DNA of 11,961 nt from Pseudomonadota bacterium (GTDB taxonomy: Bacteria > Pseudomonadota > Alphaproteobacteria > Rhizobiales > Kaistiaceae), in contig JAEZEN010000141.1 in the NCBI GenBank assembly GCA_023433185.1, positions 1-11,961 on the forward strand. The letters run 5' to 3'. Position 1 is the stretch's first letter. Every line of letters starts with the position of its first letter. Of the stretch, positions 7,065 to 11,961 are shown in pieces. The position numbers were made by a program, and so were the translations under genes. A model generated the notes under the pieces. The model had not been told where the DNA came from. It saw only the letters and a program-made list of their open reading frames with translations, and ran no database searches.

Positions 7065-7165
7065 CGCCGGGCCGCTTGCCGCGCCGGCACCGGAGGCGGT
7101 AAGCCATCCGCCGACATCCTCACGCGGGTCGTCTTCCGGCGCCCGCGAAACCCGGAGACCCGACC

Positions 7166-7903
7166 GTGAAGCTCGGCGATTTCGACGCCCTCACCTTCGA
7201 CTGCTATGGCACCCTGATCGACTGGGAGACGGGCATCCTCGCCGGGCTGCGCCCGCTCGCGGCGAAGGCCGGCGCCGGGCTCGGCGACGATGCCATCCTC
7301 GAGACCTTCGCCCGCCACGAGGCGGCGCAGGAGGCCGAGACCCCGGACATGATCTATTCGCGGCTGCTCGCGGTGGTCCACGGCCGGATCGCGCAGGAAT
7401 GGGGCCTGCCCGCAGACGAATCCGGGGCGGCCCGGTTCGGCGGCTCGGTGCCCGACTGGCCGGCCTTCCCCGATACGGCGGACGCCCTCCGCTACCTCAA
7501 GCAGCACTTCAGGCTCGGCATCCTGTCGAACGTCGATCGCGAGAGCTTCAAGGGCAGCAACAAGCGCCTCGGTGTCACCTTCGACTGGATCATGACGGCC
7601 GAGGATATCGGCGCCTACAAGCCGTCGCCGCGGAACTTCGAGTACATGATCGAGACGCTCGGCCGCGACGGGGTCGGCAAGGGCAGGATTCTCCACACCG
7701 CCGAGAGCCTCTTCCACGACCACGTGCCGGCCAATGACTTCGGCCTCGCCTCGTGCTGGATCTTCCGCCGCCACGACAAGGACGGCTTCGGCGCCACCTC
7801 CCGCCCGGCCGAGATGCCGCGCATCGACTTCCGTTTCAACAGCCTCGGCGCGATGGCCGAGGCGCACCGGCGCGAAGTGGCTGGCGAAGCCGCCGGATCG
7901 TGA
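7166..7903 (+). CDS. HAD-superfamily hydrolase, annotated-as-type II haloacid dehalogenase subfamily
   Basis: The product is 245 residues, starting at GTG 7166 with GGAGA (7154-7158) before it. HAD motifs are in order: nucleophile D12 in FDCYGT with T16, LSNVD at 120-124 (S121, N122), and K152 in YKPSP. The DxY form of motif I, without the second aspartate of typical phosphatases, is that of 2-haloacid dehalogenases, and R50 could match their carboxylate-binding arginine. However, the motif IV region reads HTAESLFHDHVPA (177-189), where the Pseudomonas YL dehalogenase has SSNAWD. The serine and asparagine positions are therefore not kept, while the aspartate (D185) is. Dehalogenase activity is doubtful; another small-molecule hydrolase role is as likely. 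It lies 43 bp before the PLP enzyme gene and probably shares its mRNA. Confidence 0.85.
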   Translation: MKLGDFDALTFDCYGTLIDWETGILAGLRPLAAKAGAGLGDDAILETFARHEAAQEAETPDMIYSRLLAVVHGRIAQEWGLPADESGAARFGGSVPDWPAFPDTADALRYLKQHFRLGILSNVDRESFKGSNKRLGVTFDWIMTAEDIGAYKPSPRNFEYMIETLGRDGVGKGRILHTAESLFHDHVPANDFGLASCWIFRRHDKDGFGATSRPAEMPRIDFRFNSLGAMAEAHRREVAGEAAGS

Positions 7904-7946
7904 TATTGTCTGATAATTCACGGTGCGGCGGACGGAAAATCGCGAC

Positions 7947-9008
7947 ATGACCAAGGTGCAGGATCTCGAGACCCCGGTGGTGACCATCGATCTCGACCGG
8001 ATGGAGAAGAACATAGCGCGAGCCCAGGCGCTGGTGGCCGCGCAGGGGATCGGGAACCGGCCCCACATCAAGACCCACAAGATTCCCGACATCGCGAAGA
8101 TGCAGCTCGCCGCAGGCGCCTCGGGCATCACCTGCCAGAAGCTCAGCGAGGCCGAGGTCTTCATCGACGCCGGCATCACCGACGACATCCTGATCACCTT
8201 CAACATCGTCGGCGAGCAGAAGACCGAGCACCTGATGCGGCTGTCCGAACGGGTCAACAAGCTCACGGTCGTCGCCGACAACGAGGACGTGATCCGCGGG
8301 CTCTCCGAGGCCGGCATCCGCCACGGCCGCGACGTGCCGATCCTCATCGAGAACGACGTCGGCTTCGGCCGGAACGGCGTGCAGAGCCCCGAGGCGGCGC
8401 TGTCGCTCGCCCGCTACGCGATGAACATGAAGCGCATCAAGTTCGAGGGCCTCATGGCCTTCCCGACCACGGGCGAGAAGGCGCGCGCCTATTTCGACCG
8501 CGCGATGGCGCTGTTCGAGGCGGACGGCATCCCGCTGCCGGTGGTCTCGGGCGGCGGCACGCCGGCCCTGATGACGCTGGCCGACTTTCCGATGCTCACC
8601 GAGCATCGCGCCGGCACCTACGTGTTCAACGACGCGATGATGGTCAACGCCGGCTATGCCGGGTGGGACGAGTGCGCGCTGACCGTCCGGGCGACGGTCG
8701 TCAGCCTGCCGACCGGCGATCGCGGCATCGTCGATGCCGGTTCGAAGGCGATCACCCGCGAGCAGTACGCGCTCAAGGATTTCGGCAAGATCGTCGAGTA
8801 TCCCGGTGCGATCGTGGCGAACGTTTCGGAAGAGCACGGCATGCTCGACTTCTCCGGCGCCGAGCGGCGGCCGAAGATCGGCGAGGTGGTGAACATCATC
8901 CCCAACCATTGCTGCGTCTGCGTCAACATGCATGATCGCGTCTACGGCGTGCGCGGCGACGAGGTGGAGATCGAATGGCCGGTCGCCGCCCGCGGCAGGC
9001 TGACCTGA
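7947..9008 (+). CDS. DSD1-family PLP enzyme (D-threonine aldolase / D-serine dehydratase fold)
   Basis: The product is 353 residues from ATG 7947; an in-frame GTG at 7923 would add eight residues. The alanine-racemase-like barrel starts with LETPVVTIDLDRMEKNI. The pyridoxal-phosphate lysine is K42 in RPHIKTHK, the hallmark of fold-III D-threonine aldolases and D-serine dehydratases. ENDVGFGRNGV and the phosphate-binding VSGGGTP follow. The C-terminal metal site reads PNHCCVC, so H321 and C323 are spaced like the zinc ligands of eukaryotic D-serine dehydratase. D-threonine and D-3-hydroxyaspartate aldolases have an aspartate at the second position. Family reactions are cleavage of beta-hydroxy-D-amino acids to glycine plus an aldehyde, or their dehydration to a keto acid and ammonia. 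The metal pair leans to dehydration. It lies 13 bp before the short-chain dehydrogenase gene. Confidence 0.88.
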   Translation: MTKVQDLETPVVTIDLDRMEKNIARAQALVAAQGIGNRPHIKTHKIPDIAKMQLAAGASGITCQKLSEAEVFIDAGITDDILITFNIVGEQKTEHLMRLSERVNKLTVVADNEDVIRGLSEAGIRHGRDVPILIENDVGFGRNGVQSPEAALSLARYAMNMKRIKFEGLMAFPTTGEKARAYFDRAMALFEADGIPLPVVSGGGTPALMTLADFPMLTEHRAGTYVFNDAMMVNAGYAGWDECALTVRATVVSLPTGDRGIVDAGSKAITREQYALKDFGKIVEYPGAIVANVSEEHGMLDFSGAERRPKIGEVVNIIPNHCCVCVNMHDRVYGVRGDEVEIEWPVAARGRLT

Positions 9009-9021
9009 AGCGGCACCGGCC

Positions 9022-9786
9022 ATGAGCCTCGCCGAGCGCTTCGGCCTCCATGGCAAGGTGGCGCTGGTCACGGGTGCCCGGCGCGGCCTCGGCCGGGCGA
9101 TCGCGGTGGCCCTCGCCGAGGCGGGGGCCGACGTGGTCGGCCTCGGGCCCAATGCGATGCCGGAGACGGCCGAGGCGGTGGCCGCGGCCGGGCGCCAGTT
9201 CGCTGAAGTCCGTCTCGACCTCGGTGACGCGCCCGAGATCGAGGCGGCGGTCGCCGAAGCCTCCGATCGCTTCGGCCGGCTCGACATCCTCGTCAACAAT
9301 GCGGGGATCATCCGCCGCGCCGACCTCCTCGACTATTCCGAGGCGGACTGGGACGCGGTCATGGACGTGAACGTGCGGAGCCTGTTCTTCCTGTCGCAGG
9401 CGGCGGCGCGGCACATGATCGGCGGCCGGATGCCGGGCCGCATCATCAACGTCGCCTCGCTCCTCGCCTTCCAGGGCGGCATCCGGGTTCCCGCCTATAT
9501 CGCCGCCAAGCACGCGGTCGCGGGGCTCACCAGGGCGCTCGCCAACGAACTCGCGCCGCATGCGATCACGGTCAACGCCATCGCGCCGGGCTACATGGCG
9601 ACGGACAATACGGAGCCTCTCCGCAACGATCCCGAGCGCTCGGCCCAGCTCCTCGCGCGCATCCCGCTCGGCCGCTTCGGCGAGCCCGACGAGATCGCCA
9701 CCGCCGTCCTCTTCCTCGCCGCGCCGGCTTCGGCCTACGTTACCGGCGCCATCGTCTCGGTCGATGGCGGCTGGATGGTGCGCTGA
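9022..9786 (+). CDS. kduD: Short-chain dehydrogenase of the KduD / 2-deoxy-D-gluconate 3-dehydrogenase type
   Basis: The product is 254 residues, the length of the classical SDR family. The nucleotide-binding motif TGARRGLG is at 17-24 and NNAG at 92-95. The catalytic residues are S146, Y159 and K163 (YIAAK). Segments FQGGIRVPAY and NAIAPGYMATDNT are nearly as in Escherichia coli KduD, which reversibly oxidises 2-dehydro-3-deoxy-D-gluconate using NAD. No acidic residue ends the second strand (GLGPN). The symbol is by family resemblance only; the cluster has no KduI, kinase or aldolase of the pectin route, so the true substrate may be another sugar acid or hydroxy acid. The start ATG 9022 is 13 bp after the stop of the PLP enzyme gene and has only a weak ribosome-binding site, which suggests coupled translation. 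Confidence 0.88.
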   Translation: MSLAERFGLHGKVALVTGARRGLGRAIAVALAEAGADVVGLGPNAMPETAEAVAAAGRQFAEVRLDLGDAPEIEAAVAEASDRFGRLDILVNNAGIIRRADLLDYSEADWDAVMDVNVRSLFFLSQAAARHMIGGRMPGRIINVASLLAFQGGIRVPAYIAAKHAVAGLTRALANELAPHAITVNAIAPGYMATDNTEPLRNDPERSAQLLARIPLGRFGEPDEIATAVLFLAAPASAYVTGAIVSVDGGWMVR

Positions 9787-9838
9787 GCGCTTGCGGCGGC
9801 GGAGGGCGCACCACACATTCAAATCCGGCGCGAATCGG

Positions 9839-9869
9839 TTGACTTGCGGGCGCGATTGCCGGATTTCTA
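9839..9869 (+). promoter_or_regulatory. Probable housekeeping promoter of infC
   Basis: TTGACT at 9839-9844 is a five-of-six match to the -35 element and is followed by TG, as in many alphaproteobacterial strong promoters. A T-rich element, ATTTCTA (9863-9869), lies 18-19 bp downstream as a poor -10. Transcription would begin about 9876, leaving a leader of about 60 bases before the infC start. The preceding SDR gene ends at 9786, so infC is probably its own unit. Confidence 0.5.
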
Positions 9870-9919
9870 GGCGAGCTGCGCCGTCGACCTGACGAGCGCA
9901 AGCTCTGCGTTCGAATTCC

Positions 9920-9939
9920 AAGAGGAGACTGCCGCCATT
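9920..9939 (+). promoter_or_regulatory. infC ribosome-binding site and non-standard ATT start
   Basis: AAGAGGAGA at 9920-9928 is the strongest Shine-Dalgarno sequence in the window and lies eight bases before ATT 9937. There is no ATG, GTG or TTG in frame near it; the next ATG is 84 bases downstream and would remove part of the N-domain. Confidence 0.85.
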
Positions 9940-10476
9940 CGCAGACCCTATAGAGCCCCGCCGCCCGTCGCCAAGGACGGGCCGCGCATCAACGAGGAAA
10001 TCCGGGTCCCCGAGGTCCAGATGATCGACGCCGAGGGCACGAACCTCGGTTCCATGCCGATCGCCCAGGCGCTTCAGATGGCGCAGGAAGCCGGCATGGA
10101 TCTCGTTGAGATCGCTCCCAATTCAGTTCCGCCCGTCACGAAGCTTCTCGACTACGGCCGCTACAAGTTCCAGGCGCAGAAGAAGGCGGCCGAGGCGCGC
10201 AAGAGGCAGAAGACGGTCGAGATCAAGGAAGTCAAGCTGCGGCCGAACATCGACACCCACGACTACGAGGTGAAGATGCGCTCCGTCCGCCGCTTCTTCG
10301 AGGAAGGCGACAAGGTCAAGGTGACACTCCGTTTCCGGGGCCGCGAGATGGCCCACCAGGATCTCGGCGTCAGGCTGCTTGATCGTGTCAAGGAAGAGAC
10401 GGCCCCGATCGCCAAGGTCGAGTCCGAGCCGCGGCTCGAGGGCCGCCAGATGACGATGGTGCTGGCGCCGCGCTGA
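9937..10476 (+). CDS. infC: Translation initiation factor IF-3
   Basis: The product is 179 residues if translation starts at ATT 9937, matching full-length IF-3. The N-terminus then reads [21 protein letters not shown], which I recognise from rhizobial IF-3 proteins. The N-domain holds the family signature [10 protein letters not shown] at 69-78, followed by a lysine/arginine-rich linker ([11 protein letters not shown]). The C-domain holds [16 protein letters not shown] and [15 protein letters not shown]-3 binds the 30S subunit, rejects non-AUG starts and wrong initiator tRNA, and keeps subunits apart. A rare ATT start lets IF-3 limit its own synthesis, as known for infC in Escherichia coli. 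rpmI and rplT do not follow; the next gene is convergent and ends 18 bp away. Confidence 0.95.
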   Translation: MRRPYRAPPPVAKDGPRINEEIRVPEVQMIDAEGTNLGSMPIAQALQMAQEAGMDLVEIAPNSVPPVTKLLDYGRYKFQAQKKAAEARKRQKTVEIKEVKLRPNIDTHDYEVKMRSVRRFFEEGDKVKVTLRFRGREMAHQDLGVRLLDRVKEETAPIAKVESEPRLEGRQMTMVLAPR

Positions 10477-10494
10477 CGCGCGGCCCCTTCGCCT

Positions 10495-11379
10495 TCAAGC
10501 CCCGGCAGGCTTCTGCGGCCGGTCTCCCCGGAACAAGGCGCGGTGCTCGGTGAGGAGCGCCGCAATCCTGTCGATGACGCGCCGCACGGCGGGCTGATGC
10601 CGCTCGGTTTCGTTGAGCACCAGCCATTGTTCCTCGGCGAGTTCGGCGATCGGTTCGCCCCACCGGCGCAGCTCGGCGAACGAATCCCCGGCGAAGCAGG
10701 GGAGCACCGCCTGGGCCTTGCCGGCCGCGAGCACATCGACGACCATGCGCGGGTCGGTACAGGTGAGCGCAGTCCTGTTCCCGTGCCGTTCGGCGACCCA
10801 GCGGGCCGACAGCGTGATGCCGGCGTCGCCGATCACGGCGACAAAGGGCAGGTCCTCATCGTCACCGGCGTCTCGCCCGCGATAGATGGCGTTGGCGACG
10901 CTGTTCGTGCGGCGTGCCGACAGGCGGTTGTCCTCGGGCGCCCGGCTGCGGATGCCGATATCGGCCTCGCGGCGAACGATGTCGAGCCGTGCCGCTGACG
11001 TGAGGAACTCGAGCGTCATGGGATCGTCCGCCCGCCACAGGCGGGGCAGATGCCGGGCGAGGAACCGGCTGGTCCAGGCTCCCGCCGCAATGCGGACCGT
11101 CCGCCGCGCTCCCTGGCCGGTCCGCCAGAGGTCGATGCCGGCAGCTACCGCCTCCATGTCCCGCGCGTGGTGGTAGAGTTCGCTGCCGGCGGCCGTGAGT
11201 TCGTACCCGGTCTGGCGCCGGACGAAGAGGCGCTGGCCCAGGCGGCGTTCCAGACTCGTCATGCGTCGCCCCAGCGTGGGCGCGCTCGTCCCGGTTCTCC
11301 GCGCGGCGCCGGAGAGCCCCGCCGCACGCGCGACCGCGAGAAAGAGGCGGAGGGAGTCCCAGTCCGTCACATCGTTCAC
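10495..11379 (-). CDS. LysR-family transcriptional regulator
   Basis: The product is 294 residues from GTG 11379, the usual LysR length. A second GTG at 11370 is possible. An ATG at 11547 would add 56 residues of non-family sequence upstream of the promoter candidate and is rejected. AGGA lies ten bases before GTG 11379. The winged helix-turn-helix spans about residues 8-66 (LRLFLAVARAAGLSGAARRT, then TLGRRMTSLERRLGQRLFVR and GYELTAAG). The rest is a LysR substrate-binding domain, with IAAGAW at its first strand and DIGIRSR in the middle. Such proteins bind a small co-inducer and DNA as tetramers. There is no divergent partner; the upstream neighbour is the same-strand pip gene, so its target is not apparent here. 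Confidence 0.9.
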   Translation of the reverse strand: MNDVTDWDSLRLFLAVARAAGLSGAARRTGTSAPTLGRRMTSLERRLGQRLFVRRQTGYELTAAGSELYHHARDMEAVAAGIDLWRTGQGARRTVRIAAGAWTSRFLARHLPRLWRADDPMTLEFLTSAARLDIVRREADIGIRSRAPEDNRLSARRTNSVANAIYRGRDAGDDEDLPFVAVIGDAGITLSARWVAERHGNRTALTCTDPRMVVDVLAAGKAQAVLPCFAGDSFAELRRWGEPIAELAEEQWLVLNETERHQPAVRRVIDRIAALLTEHRALFRGDRPQKPAGA

Positions 11380-11430
11380 GGATGAAATATCCTGTGCAGG
11401 CGCGACCGTAGAGGGCGCCGCGCCGATCAG

Positions 11431-11458
11431 ACTATACCCGAAGTGGCTGGGCGTTGAA
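11431..11458 (-). promoter_or_regulatory. Promoter candidate for the LysR gene
   Basis: On the minus strand TTCAAC (11458-11453) and TATAGT (11436-11431) are 16 bp apart. The -10 matches five of six consensus bases and stands out in this GC-rich DNA. Transcription would begin near 11424, about 45 bases before GTG 11379, which supports that start. Confidence 0.45.
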
Positions 11459-11549
11459 GGCGGTTCGGGTGTTTCATGATTGATGTAAACGGACTGGCGC
11501 TGGTTCACGCATGGCGCGGAGCCGGCGAAGATCGGCTTCCTGTCCATCG

Positions 11550-11576
11550 CGGAGGCCCTCCGCGAGGCGGCCTCCG
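11550..11576 (-). terminator. Inverted repeat downstream of pip, possible terminator
   Basis: CGGAGGCC (11550-11557) and GGCCTCCG (11569-11576) are perfect 8-bp arms around an 11-base loop that can itself pair (CCTC/GAGG). It starts 32 bases after the pip stop on the minus strand. No T-run follows, so termination, if any, is not of the simple intrinsic type. The rest of the 229-bp gap 11380-11608 shows only the LysR promoter candidate. Confidence 0.4.
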
Positions 11577-11608
11577 GCGTGCCCCGGCGCGGGTCGCGGC
11601 GGCGTGCG

Positions 11609-11961
<353 letters not shown>

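Noticed and set aside
5529..7102. Longer upstream start or overlapping plus-strand frame for the bicupin region
   Set aside because: Sequence before 5958 is not cupin-like, and ATG 5958 has a good ribosome-binding site; the other frame (5795-7102) is a shadow.
7095..7112. GGCGG/CCGCC hairpin between bicupin and HAD genes as a terminator
   Set aside because: Only five base pairs with an eight-base loop and no T-run; expected by chance in such GC-rich sequence.
6938..9311. Long minus-strand open frames (6938-8347 and 7836-9311)
   Set aside because: They lie opposite the HAD, PLP and SDR genes, all of which have full motif sets; their own sequence has no recognisable domain.
11380..11547. 56-residue N-terminal extension of the LysR protein from ATG 11547
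   Set aside because: The extension is not LysR-like, and a TATAGT promoter candidate at 11431-11436 lies inside it; GTG 11379 gives standard length.

Overview
The window is very GC-rich DNA (roughly 70% by eye) with compact gene packing. Protein content points to an alphaproteobacterium of the Rhizobiales/Hyphomicrobiales type: a BchP-like geranylgeranyl reductase end, an infC with the rhizobial-style N-terminus and ATT start, an MdeB/AceE-like E1 enzyme paired with an Lrp/AsnC regulator, and a DSD1-type PLP enzyme. No rRNA, tRNA, CRISPR, insertion sequence or phage signature was seen. The DNA reads as ordinary chromosome, with one dip in GC around 3520-3660.

Layout. (1) 2-346: the 3' end of a bchP-like gene, followed by a small three-helix membrane protein (355-618). 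The latter converges on and overlaps the 3' end of the next gene by 14 bp. (2) 605-2995 (minus): a large thiamine-diphosphate E1 enzyme, divergent from an Lrp/AsnC regulator (3115-3585). They share a 119-bp control region. This E1/Lrp arrangement resembles the mdeB/mdeR partnership in Pseudomonas putida 2-oxobutyrate metabolism. (3) 3731-4696: a PAS-GGDEF diguanylate cyclase with an intact active site and inhibitory site. (4) 4867-9786: five same-strand metabolic genes. In order they are a beta-hydroxyacid dehydrogenase, an oxalate-decarboxylase-type bicupin, a HAD hydrolase, a DSD1/D-threonine-aldolase-fold PLP enzyme and a KduD-type short-chain dehydrogenase. Gaps shrink from 176 to 101, 43 and 13 bp, so the last three look like one operon. 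(5) 9937-10476: infC with its own promoter candidate and an ATT start codon. (6) On the minus strand, a LysR-family regulator (10495-11379) convergent with infC, and the 3' end of a proline iminopeptidase gene (11609-11961).

The most interesting part is the five-gene set at 4867-9786. It combines two dehydrogenases, a probable Mn decarboxylase-type bicupin, a PLP lyase/dehydratase and a HAD protein whose dehalogenase residues are not all kept. I know of no named pathway with this exact set. A catabolic route for a hydroxy-acid or beta-hydroxy-D-amino acid is a reasonable inference, but substrate and products cannot be read from the sequence. No transporter or dedicated regulator for it lies in the window. 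No stretch over 300 bp is without a gene; the longest gap, 229 bp at 11380-11608, holds the LysR promoter candidate and a strong inverted repeat.
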